A stretch of DNA of 64,000 nucleotides from Enoplolaimus lenunculus (GCA_030248215.1 JASANG010003890.1:186001-250000), one strand, 5' to 3'. Numbered from the stretch's first letter, positions 1 to 11,624 are shown. Translations and numbers: made by a program. The notes: a model not told the origin generated them from the letters alone.

Positions 1-3000
1 ATCCTGCTAATGTCAATCCAGGCGATGGCAAAATATTATGGCGTAAGTATTTTGGACATGTAAACGTTTTAAATAGTCTCGGGTACTTATTCGGATTCGA
101 CCAATGTATAGAACAGGGCCGTAACAGTAGTATAAGCATACATTTAAAGCCTAAGCCTAAGCGCAAGAATACGCTATAGAACAGGGCCGTAACAAGAGTA
201 GAAGGATAAACGTAAAGCCTAAGACTAAGCATTAGAATGAGCTCATACCCAGGCCTAAGCCTAAGTTTAAAGAAAAAAATCAGTCTAAAGCTTAAGCATA
301 CTCTATTGCAGTTCCGTAAAAAACGTTTCACCCCAGCTTTCAAACTAATTCTAAATCAACAACATCATTAGCTTGTTTGAAATATAAAGGCTAAAGCAAT
401 GCAAAGTGATTCAAAGTATTAATTTTGCTGATAATTCAAAGTTCAGTTGTTGGCCCGTATTCCCAAATTTGTGTTTCTCCTATCACCAGTTGATGACAGG
501 TCTTGTAACTTTCGAACCAGGAACCGTTAAGGCTCAGACTTCAGCACATTTTATACATAACATATGTTCCACTCCTGTACGAATTTTGAGTTCAACAATT
601 GCCATAGTTAGTGAGTTTGAAAACCTATTACTAACTGATGATAGTTGCGATACACATTTGATAATATGAGCCCTTAAATTAGCACAGATTGTCAAAATAA
701 CGCAGTTTTAAGTTCAACCATTCTTGATTAATTTTGACCGTAACTTAAAATCCACATTTTCCAACATTTACCAGTTATTTTCACAAATTTTAGGTTCAGC
801 TACGGATGGTTTAAACCTACAATACTGTCCTGTAAGTGGTCAAGCAGCGTTGTCGTACTCGCTTAACAATCAAACCAGATGTCATTATCCTAATCGTCCG
901 CCGTCAACAATTAACAATTGTAAACACGGCTACACTATGGATATTAATTTTCGATCTTGTGATTATGCTAATTTTGGTACGTGAAACCAATGATTGACCA
1001 GCTATTTAAGCTTGCCAACTTGAATGATTTTGGCTACTAAAAATGGCTTATATTTAGCTTCAACATAAAGGCCAATGTGAAGAACAGGGGCGGAACAGTG
1101 TATAGGCATATTCCTAAGTTTAACCCTAAACCTAAGCCTACGCCTAAGTGTAAGAATATGCATATTTCCTAAGCCTAAGAATAAGCCAAGCAACAAATTA
1201 GTCTAAAGCTTAAGCTTACTCTTTCCTAATTCCACAGGAAAACGTTCCGCGCCTGATCTTTACATATGCCAACATAAACATTACCCTGAAAGAATAAAAT
1301 TTATGCGCTGAACTGTTCGCTCGCTTCGATTGAAAAGATTTTAATAGTTCTACGTATAATTTGATACCCGTCTGCCAAGAAATCTAGTATGCGTATGGTA
1401 TTTTGACAGCGAGCATCGCAGATTTACCGTCACGGAACCTATTGATTAAAGCATTTATGAATTTTCGGCTGTGTTACAACATCCGGTATTTCTCAGATTC
1501 CGGTCTGGAAACCTTAATAAGTTTATTTATTACGAGGGGAAACTTATCATTTTGCCCCCACTTATACTTTTAAATGCGTCCCCCCGCCACTGTACGTAGC
1601 AGTAGTGCCTGTCGCCCGTTAACTGGTGAACAGTTTCCAAAAAAGCAAACAGAAAATATTGCAGATTTCAAATTTTCGACAGAAGTTGGCTGTATTTAAA
1701 TTGCAGAAATTGTTGTAAATTTTCAAACCTCCTCATTCGCTGGCTCAAAAGTTACATTACCTATGACCAGCTGGTGACAAGTTGTATCTTTAAAAATACA
1801 GCATAACACAATAAATGACATTTCAAGGCTTACAATCTGCTACTAAATTTAGACTTTCGCTTATAATGGCCAATCGTAGTAGGCATAATTTTTATGGTCA
1901 ATTTGTTTTTAGAATTATCTCTACAATGTCTTGGAATATGGGACGCTGGCCGGGGAGATGGAACTAAATATTTTGCGGTGTACAACGATGTTGTGGAAGA
2001 ATACCGATGTGGCGTAAGTAACGGCAGCGAAGACGTTTGAGGAAACTATCAACCAACGAGTGATTGTATGCGTCAAGATATAGAAGCTTTAGGATTATAA
2101 CTGTGAAACAGAGCCAGTTTGGGTCAAAATTATGCTGAGATCAGCCGCTAACCACTAAACAGCACAGTGTAACCGGATATTCGGTTCCGGTATAAATTGG
2201 TGTCCGTTTTCGCATCCGTTATAGAAATAACGGAAATTCGGTTATTTTTACGTTCAAAATTAGTTACAAATGCGCGTATATATCTCGCAATTTATCGTTA
2301 CAGATAGGCTGAAATTGATCGAAATGAAATCAAAATTACGAAATTCATCCAAATGTTTAAAAATTTCGATGCATCGGCTATTTTGTTTAATTTGTGCTTT
2401 GGCCCTGCCCTGCGCGTGTTGCGATTACGAGTAACCCATCTCATTTATAACGGGTATCAGCTTTGCGTTAATAACGGTTATTATTTGTGATGCTTTGAAC
2501 AAGCAAATTGCTTAGCTTATACGTTGAAGAAACATTAGTTAATCTATTGAAATAGAACGTGCATTGTAAATGAGGCCCATGTAAAGATCAAAGGCGGAAC
2601 GTTTTTCTGTGTGACTACAAAAGAGTAAGCTCAAAGCTTAAGCTTAGAAATATGCTTATAATGCAGTTCCACCACTTTTCATTAAATTAGCCGTAAATGC
2701 AATAGATCCCTCTCAAACGTGAGAGAGTAGAGCAAAAAACAATGCGTGCTGGTCCATTTCATACCACACACTTTTTGGCAAGTTGCATACTCTTATTAAA
2801 GGAGTCTTTACCGACTCTTTCTAATAATAATTGTGCTCAAATTAAATTATTCTCAAATTGTTAATATATTTTAGATGTTCAAACAGTATTATACGCCTGA
2901 AATCTACGGTGTAGCGGCATTATCAAACGATTCAACATGTCACCATCGCCTTGAAGGACCGTCTCAAGGATACGAAACCTTTGCTTTTTATCAAGGTACG

Positions 3001-6000
3001 GTCATGAGCTACAATTTTCAATAATGCTGTTTAAAAATATTTACGTGTTAAATTACTTTTGACAAATTTTTAAAAAGATTAGCTAACGTAAAACCAAAAT
3101 GACTTTAATTATTTCGTAAATTAGTATCTTAAGCATTGAAACTGATGTAAAATAAGTACATTGGCAAACAAACTGCTACTATTAATAGAGACAGTCTCTA
3201 GGACGTCTCAAAAATTGTAACAATTGCTGAAAGCAAAATATAGCAACTTTGGGCAACGTTCCAGCAAATTCACAATTTGCAAATTAATAGAAGTTTGCGT
3301 AGATAGAAAATTATTGCGTAATTAAATCTCGCGTTCGAAACAGTTGGCAATTTGGTTTTGATTCAGCGAGTTCACGTTAGGAATCCGTTTAGAACAGGAA
3401 AGGTATATAACGACGTTTTTATGTAATGCAACATTATATGTAATTACAGAAGCTTTTGATTGAAAACAGTCCTGTTTCAATATTGGTCTGCTGTTTCACT
3501 ATGTAGTATACGTACATTGAAATGATGATTTGGTTGTTTGAGTTGTCACTTAAGTTTCAAAACTTGACAAGACTTGCTTAAAACCAAATACTTTTGAAAG
3601 TATATCAAAACCCAGTATAATAGGAGAGTTGCAGACTTGTGCAACTACGGGTTACTGGACCGTAATATCTATTTTTCAAGCCAGCTCAAGTTGTTAACTC
3701 TTTAAGCTTATGTCAGTTATTTTTTGATTTGACCAATAACGACCAACAAATGCTTGTGTTAATGCTGCCAATAGGATGTGTTAACCTTAACATCGAACTG
3801 CCGTTTTGCTCAGGGTAAAGAATCGAAACAATAGCCGTATACAGTTACGTAATGGTTAAAAGTGTCAGCCAATGTAAAGAACAGGGGCGGAACAGTATTA
3901 CAAGCATATTCCTATGTCTAAGCCTAAGCCTAAGCCAAAGCCTAAAGCGTACGAATGAGCATATTCCTAAATGTAAGCCTAAGCCTAAGCCAAAACCTAA
4001 GCGTAAGAATGAGCATATTCCTAAGTCTAAGCCTTAGCCTAAAAGTCAAGCAAAAAATAAAAAATAGTCTAAAGCTTAAGCTTACGCTACTGCAGTCCCA
4101 CGGAAATACGGTCTGCCCCTGATCTTTACATGGGCCAAAGTATCTAAGAAGCTTAATTTAAAATATCACCAATGTGAATCTTATAAACCTTAAACGCACC
4201 GTTTTATTTGAGTAAGTTTAGAGATTGCAAAATACTGATTTTATCACAAAATTTACGCTTTGAATGCAAGCTGACTAGTAAGGGATTTCGCATAATTGTT
4301 CAGCGAGATTCGCCACATGATTATATGCAGAAAGATATAAATTTTGACCGTTTTGCTGTGACCTGTCGAGAAATATTTTTTCGGTTGACAACAAAATGCT
4401 CTTACAACTATTAAATATACTGTAAAAAATGGTGAGCCAAATTGACTCTCTCCGAAATAGGCTTTTCCTGACTACACAAACGGAGTCAAAATTCGACTCC
4501 ACCAGAGTCAAATTCGATTCACTATGTCGAACGTTTGACACTGGCGGAGTCGAATTTTGACTCAGTTTGTGTAGTCGCGAAAAGCCCATTTCGGAGAGAG
4601 TCAATTTGACTCACCTTTTTTACAGTGTGATTATGTTTAGAAAGATATAAATTTTGACCGTTTGGCTTCGAACTGTCGAGAAATATTTTCCTGGTTGACA
4701 ATGAATTCCTCAACTATGAAATACATATCTTTCAGCGCCTGCATTATCACACTATACTCTTTAATTTTTTGTTTTCAGAAGAAAAGTTACGTTGGCCTTC
4801 AGACGTCGCCAGCGGGACTGGTGGGCAAATTTGCACGTTTCCGCATTGGGCCCAAAATACATGGGACAATGTTGATGTCAAACAGTCGCAGTTGGCAATG
4901 TTTCAACAAAACAACGCTGAACGAACGTTTATGATCAATGCTGAATGCAGTTTTAGACACACAAATGACCGATTTTTGATTTATACCCAAACACAATGGT
5001 TAGTTTTAGCAACAGTGGATGATGCATTAACAAGAGTATGCAACTGGTTACATTCTGTGTAGAAAACAATGTACTCAGCGCATGTTGCGTTTTTGCCCTG
5101 CCCCTCCTTTATTTAGAGGGAGGGAACAACGGGTGCGAACCATGATACATTATGTATCCGTCAACAAAAATTGTTTCGCTTATAGTTTAGTTGAGGGTTA
5201 TTTCATGTGACAGCGACCCTCCGTTTAACGCGGAACGGGAGTCGGCCAAAAAACGCCAACACCCGGTGGTACATTTTGTGCCGATGTGAAACCGCAAGAG
5301 TTGCACACTCGTGTCATGATCGACTCTTGGTTTTAGTGCCGTTGCAGTTTAAAATTAGGCAGGCGGCCCTGCAAAGTATGAATCTATTGACAATTTAGTG
5401 AAATTAAAATATATATTCATCGTAAAAGCAGTATTCAAAAACATTTCATAAAATTTTGCGAAATTTTACATCTAAAAATCGTATCAAAATTTCAACAAAC
5501 ATTTGTTACGTATCATTTTTCATAGTGTTCAATTTTCTACAAGTAAATCAAGCCATACTGGATCGTGTATACTTGCTTCTCAGGCGTAGGCTTTGGCTCC
5601 AGGTTACGGAAAAGGCTTACCTAAGCCTAAACCGTTGTTTAAGTGTTTTCGATGCCGGCTCATGTATACAACAGGGCCGGAACAGTAGTATAAGCATATT
5701 CCTAAGCCTAAGCCTTAGCGTATGGATGAGCCTATTCCTAAGCTGAAGCCTAAGCCTAAGCAAAACATTTTTTCTAAAGCTTAAACTGACTCTATTATAG
5801 CCCCTCCGGAAAACGATCCGGCCCTGTTCTATACATGAGCCTGTATGCCTAAGCCTTAGCTAAATGAAAACTTGAACACTAATCATAAATGGGGGTGTAA
5901 ACGTTCAAATGTTGAAATTACATTTTGCACGCATAATAGCAAGTTTCGTTAAACATTTTGCAAATCAAACTTTGTACTTAGAGTTAAAATTGTTACATTT

Positions 6001-9000
6001 TTCAGTATTCTAACTGTGGTTGAAAATATTCTTTAGCGGCGAACAAATCGGTTACCGGTGCGTTTGGTTTAAACGGCGAAGCAAATCTGTGATTCAAATT
6101 AAATTGACTAACGACAATTTGGACGGCAGCAATTCGAATATATGTCAACTCGACAACGTATACGTGAATTCATCGTGGATAACACTGGCAGGTATTGTCG
6201 GAAAAAATATACCCCCGCCCTTGATTCCGTAAACTTTTTTTATTAATAAGTAGTCATATATATAGAAAAAAATTTAGAAATATGTGCTTACGGTGGGTTA
6301 GCTAATTTTTTATCCATCAACAGGTATATTTGCACACCGCAAGCCTGTTGTATTTTAGTGGCGCCGTGAACATACTATATGGAACTTGTTGCACTACACT
6401 ACAAAAATACTGAGTCAAATTCGACTCCGCCTGAGTCCAATTCGACTCACTGAGTAGCACGTATAACTCTGGCGGAGTCGAATTTGACTCAATTTGTGTA
6501 GTGCCGCAGAGCCTATAGTCAATTTGACTCACTATTTTTTGCAGTGTGGATCCAGCTCAATCTGCTATGATACCAAAGCGATTTTAGGAGTGGCATATGG
6601 TCAAGTGCTCAAGCTTACAAGCGGGGTAAAAACATTTTAAGTGAACCAAACATTTTCTATCGGGCTGAACTTCCTGTCCTCCCAATCTGGCTACGGGAAA
6701 GAGTACGTCACTCTCCGCCACGTTTAAACGCCGAACCCCCCCACCCCCCATATCATCCCCACCCACATACATACATACCCCACGCCCCCCCACGAAACCC
6801 CACGTCACTCTCTGCGACGTTCAAAACCCGAAACAAAGTTCGCTGTTAATCCAAAATTTCACATTTTATACAAAATTTTCACAATATTTAATTATTCTCA
6901 ATATTAAAACAGCGGAAATTTTGACGCAAAACTATACGATACTTTAGCAAAATCACACAAATCAACTCAACGCTGCAAGCTTAACGGACACTATTCAAGC
7001 AGTCCAGTGGTATCCAAGGATTCTGCTGTTCGAATATGTTACAATATAACAACCCCATCATGTCTTCTCAGCAATCATTTGCATTATGTCGAATACAATT
7101 GTGACAATGGTCAAGTAATAAAAGGTAAAACCATTGCATAATTTTGTGGCTCTTGTATAAAACAAGGCCGGAACGTTTTCCTGCGGGGCTCTAATAGAGT
7201 CAGCTTAAGCTTTAGACTAACTTTTGCTTGGCTTATGCTTAGGCTTAGGCTCATACGTTTAGGCTTAGGCTTAGGAATACGCTTATACTTCTATTCCGGC
7301 CCTGTTCTATACAAGGGCCAGTTTTACTACGATTATGATATCATATCTGCTACTACAATAACAGTACGGTTACAGAACCAACAAATCGAAGTAATGTTAC
7401 TTTTTTTCAGCTGAGTAATATAAATTTTGACATGTTAACGTTGAGATAAGTGTGTAATGTTCAACATCAGTTGAAATAACTTATTGTTGATTTCCAATTT
7501 GAAACCCAAGATTGAAATAACCATTTAACAGGAGCGTAGCCAGGATTTGATATCAGGAATGAACAGCTTCGTTTAGCGAGGGAGACAGTTTTTCCAAGCT
7601 CTGCAGGTATATTCTACTGCCCGTAAAAAGCCTTTTTTGAGTCGTTGGCCCTTGTATTAAATATCAGGGGCGGAACATTTTACTGTGGGACTAGAAAAGA
7701 GAAAGCTTACGCTTTAGACTAAATTTTTGCTTGGCTTACGCTTTTAGGCTTAGGCTTAGGAATATGCTCATTCTTACGCTTAGGCTTAGGCTTAGGAATA
7801 TGCTTACAATACTGTTCCGCCCCATGATTTCAGGCGATATGTTTCCCTATCCATTCTTGTATACGTCCTTAGATGATTGACTTTAGGTATTATTTGAATA
7901 ATCACCAAAATGTTTCGGGTATTTTTAGAACAACCTGTTTTGTGCTTAGCAAACTGGTCAGAAGATGGTACAGGTTATACATTCGTGGTCAACCGTGAAA
8001 ACAACGATAAACTATGTCTAGTGAGTTTTTAGCTATGTATTCTATCAATCAAAGTGGTTGCACTATTCACTGCACCAATATCTTTAAATCTAATGTAAGA
8101 ATTAATTTTTGAATTAGGATTGCGTTATACTTTTCGGCCCATGTATAGAACAGGGCCGGATCGTTTTCCGGAGGGGCTATAATAGAGTCAGTTTAAGATT
8201 TAGACTAATTTTTTTGCTTAGATTTATAGGCTTAGGCTTAGGAATAGGCTCATCTATACGCTTAGGCTTAGGCTTAGGCTTAGGAATATGCTTATACTAC
8301 TGTTCCAACCCTGTTCTATACATGGGTCTACTTTTCTGTGCCACACGCCGGTCTTAGGCGCTGTTCGCCACGTATACCGTGCGGCAGAAACCATATTATA
8401 TTGAAAATGTATCAGAATAAAGTTTTAACTTCTCGTGGCGGTGCTAAAGAAGCACAACGAGAACACTAAAAAAGGTTAGTCAAATTGACTCTCTCCGAAA
8501 TAGGCTGTACGGGCCTAAGAGTCGGTGCGGCTTTGACACTCTACAACTCTGATGTTAACATAATACTGATTCTAGGCTTACCGTATTTCTGACAATAAAG
8601 TTATACTGGAGAATACAGGCAAAACATGTCGATCAACTATCGGAAGATTTGATAATTTTGCTACTGCAAACGTTGGAAACAAAGCCAAATTAATTAAATT
8701 CATACAAAAAGGTATAGTAAGTAGTGACTCCTGTACACTTTGATTTCCATAGGCTTATAGGCGTAAACAAGATGCACGGGATCAGGTTAAGGTGTAGAAA
8801 CGGTTTACCTATTAAGCCTAAACCATTAAGCGTATTCCTAAGCCTAAGCCTAAGCCTAAGCGTTGCAAAAGCGTATTCATAAGCCTAAGCCTAAGCGTTG
8901 CAATAGCGTATTCCTAAGCCTAAGCCTAAGCCTAAAGTTGCAAAAGCGTATTCATAAGCCTAAGCCTAAGCCTAAGCGTTGCAATAGCGTATTCATAAGC

Positions 9001-9498
9001 CTAAGCCTAAGCCTAAGCGTTGCAAAAGCGTATTCCTAAGCCTAAGCCTAAGCCTAAAGTTGCAAAAGCGTATTCATAAGCCTAAGCCTAAGCCTAAGCG
9101 TTGCAATAGCGTATTCATAAGCCTAAGCCTAAGCCTAAGCAAAAACTGTAGTCTAGAATGTAAGCCTACGCTTTTACACATCCACCACAAACCGGGACGG
9201 CCCTAAAAGTAACATGGGCCATACTTCGCAGTAGGCCAGCAGTTGTCCTAATCCACTCGTGTCAACTGTGGTCGATCATGAGAGTACATATGTTGTTCAT
9301 TTTCATTCAGAACAATGCAACGGAATTCGAAAACAACAGCTCAAGCTGACAAAGCCTACGCCAGCAATTAGTACAGTGAAGCAGTCGAGTTTTGCCAGTT
9401 CAAAATCAACAATAGAACGACGGTTCCGTGTATCAACAGTGTTTTACGCATTCGTAACGTGGTATCTGCTACAATTTGAATTCAACACACCCGTGTAA
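1..9498 (+). CDS. Extracellular cysteine-rich protein, DUF7042-DUF7045 type (3' part of gene)
   Basis: Ten exons can be joined with matching phases: 1-42, 794-976, 1913-2013, 2875-2995, 4779-4998, 6037-6191, 6948-7124, 7929-8020, 8576-8716, 9235-9498 (stop TAA). They encode the last ~497 residues; the start lies off the left edge. The order of motifs is that of invertebrate proteins with DUF7042-DUF7045 domains: YCPVSG then LQCLGIW then NDSTC in the first module, and CTFPHW, GYRCVWF, NICQL, RCKLNG, LCLANWSEDGTGY and KTCRS in the second. The window thus shows one partial and one whole module in tandem. After the last module comes a Ser/Thr-rich stretch and a hydrophobic tail (VFYAFVTWYLLQF) ending five residues later, which suggests a GPI signal or a C-terminal membrane anchor. 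Many cysteines imply a secreted or surface protein. No biochemical role is known to me for the family. Exon 9 uses the strong donor GTAAGT at 8717, which gives the phase needed by the last exon. Family call is from motif memory, not a search. Confidence 0.8.
101..337 (+). mobile_element. TTAGGC-core MITE, degenerate copy 1
   Basis: The left end resembles CAATGTATAGAACAGGGCC, followed by CCTAAG repeats and the usual AGTCTAAAGCTTAAGC core. A second, partial left end at about 172 suggests an internal duplication, and the right end is worn. Intronic in the extracellular-protein gene. Confidence 0.6.
480..665. repeat. Diverged dispersed repeat, partner of 62030-62230
   Basis: CCTATCACCAGTTGATGAC, AACTTTCGAACCAGGAAC and TTTGAAAACCTATTACTAAC occur in the same order as at 62035-62195. 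A third trace, CTATGACCAGCTGGTGACA, is at about 1760. Intronic in the extracellular-protein gene. Confidence 0.6.
1070..1270 (+). mobile_element. TTAGGC-core MITE, copy 2
   Basis: Inverted ends GGCCAATGTGAAGAACAG and ...CTGATCTTTACATATGCC enclose CCTAAG repeats. In the second intron of the extracellular-protein gene. Confidence 0.8.
2153..2480. repeat. Dispersed repeat with CCGGATATTCGGTTCCGG motif
   Basis: The stretch begins CCGGATATTCGGTTCCGG and contains several pyrimidine/purine-mirrored CCGTTAT units. Related wording occurs at 34791-34910 and 38925-39062. Boundaries are not clear and no terminal repeats were found. Confidence 0.35.
2574..2680 (-). mobile_element. TTAGGC-core MITE, shortened copy 3
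   Basis: Left end GGCCCATGTAAAGATCAAAG is clear and is followed by the standard AGAGTAAGCT...AAGCTTA segment. The hexamer array itself is almost wholly missing, leaving about 107 bp. In the intron between exons 3 and 4 of the extracellular-protein gene. Confidence 0.6.
3868..4136 (+). mobile_element. TTAGGC-core MITE, copy 4
   Basis: Ends GCCAATGTAAAGAACAG and CTGATCTTTACATGGGCC are inverted repeats; the core has three blocks of CCTAAGCC hexamers separated by GTAAGAATGAGCATATTC spacers. Confidence 0.85.
4316..4710. repeat. Direct repeat of ~80 bp flanking a MITE
   Basis: A segment beginning near AGAAAGATATAAATTTTGAC occurs at about 4329-4400 and again at about 4638-4705, on either side of the MITE at 4419-4627. 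The two copies differ at several positions. This is far longer than a normal target duplication. Confidence 0.6.
4419..4627. mobile_element. MITE with CACTGTAAAAAA / GAGTCAAATTGACTC ends, copy 1
   Basis: Long inverted ends of about 50 bp, with ACTGTAAAAAATGGTGAG at the left and its complement at the right, enclose repeated GAGTCAAATTCGACTC-like palindromes. No coding capacity. Related copies lie at 6397, 8466, 58174 and 62817. Confidence 0.8.
5657..5841 (+). mobile_element. TTAGGC-core MITE, copy 5
   Basis: Ends GGCTCATGTATACAACAGG and CCTGTTCTATACATGAGCC are near-perfect inverted repeats around a short CCTAAG array. Intron between exons 5 and 6 of the extracellular-protein gene. Confidence 0.85.
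6397..6547. mobile_element. MITE with CACTGTAAAAAA / GAGTCAAATTGACTC ends, copy 2
   Basis: Begins CACTACAAAAATACTGAG and ends with its approximate complement CTATTTTTTGCAGTGTG. Internal GAGTCGAATTTGACTC palindromes as in copy 1. About 150 bp, so shorter than copy 1. Confidence 0.75.
6690..6835. repeat. C-rich low-complexity stretch
   Basis: Runs of CCCCCC with ACATACATACAT, bracketed by two imperfect copies of GTCACTCTCYGCSACGTTYA. Lies in an intron of the extracellular-protein gene; no coding or element signature. Confidence 0.5.
7148..7319 (-). mobile_element. TTAGGC-core MITE, copy 6
   Basis: Ends GGCTCTTGTATAAAACAAGG and CCCTGTTCTATACAAGGGCC with TTAGGC repeats on this strand. Lies just after exon 7 of the extracellular-protein gene. 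Confidence 0.8.
7647..7833 (-). mobile_element. TTAGGC-core MITE, copy 7
   Basis: Left end GGCCCTTGTATTAAATATCA, core with AGAGAAAGCTTACGC and TTAGGC blocks, right end worn. About 95 bp upstream of the acceptor of exon 8 (7927-7928). Confidence 0.7.
8136..8328 (-). mobile_element. TTAGGC-core MITE, copy 8
   Basis: Ends GGCCCATGTATAGAACAG and CTGTTCTATACATGGGTC; core TTAGGC blocks. Intron between exons 8 and 9 of the extracellular-protein gene. Confidence 0.85.
8466..8508. mobile_element. Fragment of the GAGTCAAATTGACTC MITE
   Basis: Only about 43 bp of one end remain (TTAGTCAAATTGACTCTC and the following CCGAAATAGGCT). Lies about 65 bp upstream of exon 9 of the extracellular-protein gene. 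Confidence 0.6.
8826..9220 (+). mobile_element. TTAGGC-core MITE with expanded array, copy 9
   Basis: A tandem array of about eight ~42-bp units, each GCGTTGCAAAAGCGTATTC plus three CCTAAG hexamers, ends with the type-3 end CTAAAAGTAACATGGGCC. The left end is not intact; related sequence may reach back to about 8755. The right end stops 14 bp before the last exon of the extracellular-protein gene (9235). Confidence 0.8.
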
Positions 9499-9623
9499 AT
9501 ATTCTAACCTAATATTAAACCTGGTGATTTGGTTGAAAATCGTTCCCGGTTTATAGTGTGAAACGGTTTTGGAGGCGAGAAACAAGCATGACTTCTGTAG
9601 AAAGCATACGGTATAATTTGACT

Positions 9624-9794
9624 GGCTCATGTATACAACAGGGCCGGAACGTTTTCTTGCAGAGCTGGAATCGGAGTGAGATTAAAGCTTTAGGCTATTT
9701 ACTTTTCTACTTAGGCTAGGTTTAGGAATAGACTCACGCTTACGCTTAGGAATATGCTTATACTACTGTTTCGGCTCTGTTCTATACATAGATC
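9624..9794 (-). mobile_element. TTAGGC-core MITE, copy 10
   Basis: Ends GGCTCATGTATACAACAGG and CTGTTCTATACATAGATC. Begins about 125 bp downstream of the stop codon of the extracellular-protein gene, so it may be in the 3' UTR. Confidence 0.75.
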
Positions 9795-10145
9795 ATTTGT
9801 ACTTGACAGCGGGCGGTTGCAAATAAACATTTTACTCTCATGTTGGGTCAACAGGTAAGTGGAAATTTGGGTTGTTATTGCCGAAAAAATTGTAAAGAAC
9901 TTGTACGATATGTGCAATAAATATTTGAATCTCTGGTCAATTCAAATGCCCATATATGCAGGTATGTGTTAATATCCTTCGATACCGTAGAAATCAATTT
10001 TTATGGTGGCTCTATGGACAAGATTGTGCAACTTTCTTTATTGTTGCGTGGGTCAAAAAGTGTCAAACACGCGTTGTGTCTCCAGCGTATTCTCATCAAT
10101 TTGATGGAATAAAGTTGATGGATTGTTTCAGTTGTTAAACAGACC
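9795..10145. other. Unannotated intergenic stretch
   Basis: AT-rich sequence with no gene, RNA or repeat that I can support. Confidence 0.4.
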
Positions 10146-10330
10146 GGCCAACAAAAGAACATGGCCGGAACAGTAGTATAAGCATATTCCTAAGCCTAAG
10201 CGAAAGGATAAGCTTATTTCTAAGCCTATAAGCCTAAACCTGAGTATAAGCAAAAAAGTTAGTCTAAAACTTAAACTGACTCTATTATGGCCCCGCTGGA
10301 AAACGATCTGACCCTGTTCTATTCATCAGG
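10146..10330 (+). mobile_element. TTAGGC-core MITE, copy 11
   Basis: Worn left end GGCCAACAAAAGAACATGG and right end CCCTGTTCTATTCATCAGG around a few CCTAAG hexamers. Intergenic. Confidence 0.7.
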
Positions 10331-10565
10331 GTGCAAACGAATTGCGAAAATTGCAGAGACAGAGACCGATAAAAATTAAAATAACGGAAACAGAAAGCAG
10401 ATATTATTAAGATGATTGACTTTCCTTGTTGTCGGACTTTCTTAAAGCTCATAGAAATTTTGCACACGCACAAAACATAAAATTTTGAATAAATTTTGGC
10501 GTTTTAAATCGAACCAGAAATATACTAAAATACTAAACGACTATTCACTGAGTTACATTTAACCA

Positions 10566-10750
10566 TTGTACCGGGTGCCTGCCTCCGGCAGAAAATCGGC
10601 CTCCGGCGCCGGTAGAATGTTTCCCGGAGGTTCCGGCAATTTCGGTAGTAAAATGTTGCATAATTGATCTGTTTAGCGCGTTTCGTTTTACTTTTGTCAC
10701 AATTTTCAGGAATTTCCGAAATTTCGCAGAAAATTAGCGTAAAACCAACC
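10566..10750. mobile_element. CAGGGTGCAAC-type MITE, partial copy
   Basis: Carries the family's core: GCCTCCGGCAGAAAATCGG, then CCGGAGGTTCCGGCAATTTC and GGTAGTAAAATGTTGC. The same core is at 36397, 46675, 57427 and 63370. Ends are not complete here. Confidence 0.65.
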
Positions 10751-10753
10751 AAC

Positions 10754-11624
10754 TTTAACCCTTCTCACATTGAGTTGCCTGTAGGCAACTCAGCGCAGTG
10801 TATATACGTTAAATAGTATATATCGCACCGTGTTTAACAATTGCAACACGTATACATAGTACTAAATCACCACAAGAGGAGAGAGAGGCCCCTCGGGCTC
10901 GAGCGTCAAGCTCCTTTAGCTAGCGGGGTTCAAGTTATAACCGGTGCAGCTTGGGATACGTTTTATCCCTATTAGACTATTGGGTCAAATTTTGTCTGCT
11001 TGTAGACCCCATATCGTATTCAAAAATTCGTATTTGTCTGCTATTATCATGTGTGGATCACCTTTTGTACTTAAATATCATATGATATTCGAGGTATTGT
11101 CCGCGAATATCATATGACATTTGAATTTTGAAGCTGTGGTTCTAAACGATTTTGTGTCGGAAACGACTTGCAGGCGCGTATTTAGTATTTAAAGCACATT
11201 TGTGCCGCTGCCGTCCACCTTTTTATTCATTTATTAGTACCCAAAGATTACATTGTCCCGCTGAATATCATATGATATTCGTTGAAATTTTGGAATATCA
11301 TATGATATTCGCATAAATGTCCCACAGTATCACGTGACATACCGTCCCTTGTACACATTGATCATTTGAGAGCGGTGGTTTGTAAGCTAATGTCATATAT
11401 GGCATTCGAGTTTTGTCTGTTCACCCGATATGAGTGGTTGAATTTTAACGTTGACGTCGAATCAACATGGGACAAACCGTGTCCCGCCTGCCCCGGTTAT
11501 AACGTAAACCCCGCATGAGTGGTGATGGTATACGCCTCCCACTCCAGTCACTGGAGTTCGAATCCTAACATAAAAGTAGGTCTCAGGAGAAATAGAATAT
11601 ATTCATGTGAGAAAAGGTTTTCCG
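10754..11624. mobile_element. tRNA-like MITE (TTAA target), interrupted copy
   Basis: Starts TTAACCCTTCTCACATTG and ends ATGTGAGAAAAGGTTTTC, inverted to each other. Near the right end is a tRNA-like part: GTGGTGATGG as an A-box-like run and GGAGTTCGAATCC as a canonical B box. The element is split at about 10922 by another MITE (10923-11514); an uninterrupted relative is at 12476-12746. Confidence 0.75.
10923..11514. mobile_element. MITE with GTTATAACCGG ends, inserted in the tRNA-like MITE
   Basis: Inverted ends GCGGGGTT..GTTATAACCGG and CCGGTTATAAC..AACCCCGC. The interior holds several palindromes of the form GAATATCATATGATATTC at about 11095-11310. A relative lies at 44678-44998. Insertion is clear because the host element reads straight through at 12635-12645. 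Confidence 0.75.

Noticed and set aside
6588-6627. Possible small exon in the extracellular-protein gene
   Set aside because: Exon 6 (phase 1) splices to the acceptor at 6947 in phase and gives the expected spacing between ICQL and RCKLNG; the extra exon would break phase.
8826-9150. CCTAAG/TTAGGC arrays as true or interstitial telomeres
   Set aside because: Arrays are short, interrupted by constant spacers and bounded by inverted ends, so they are cores of mobile elements.
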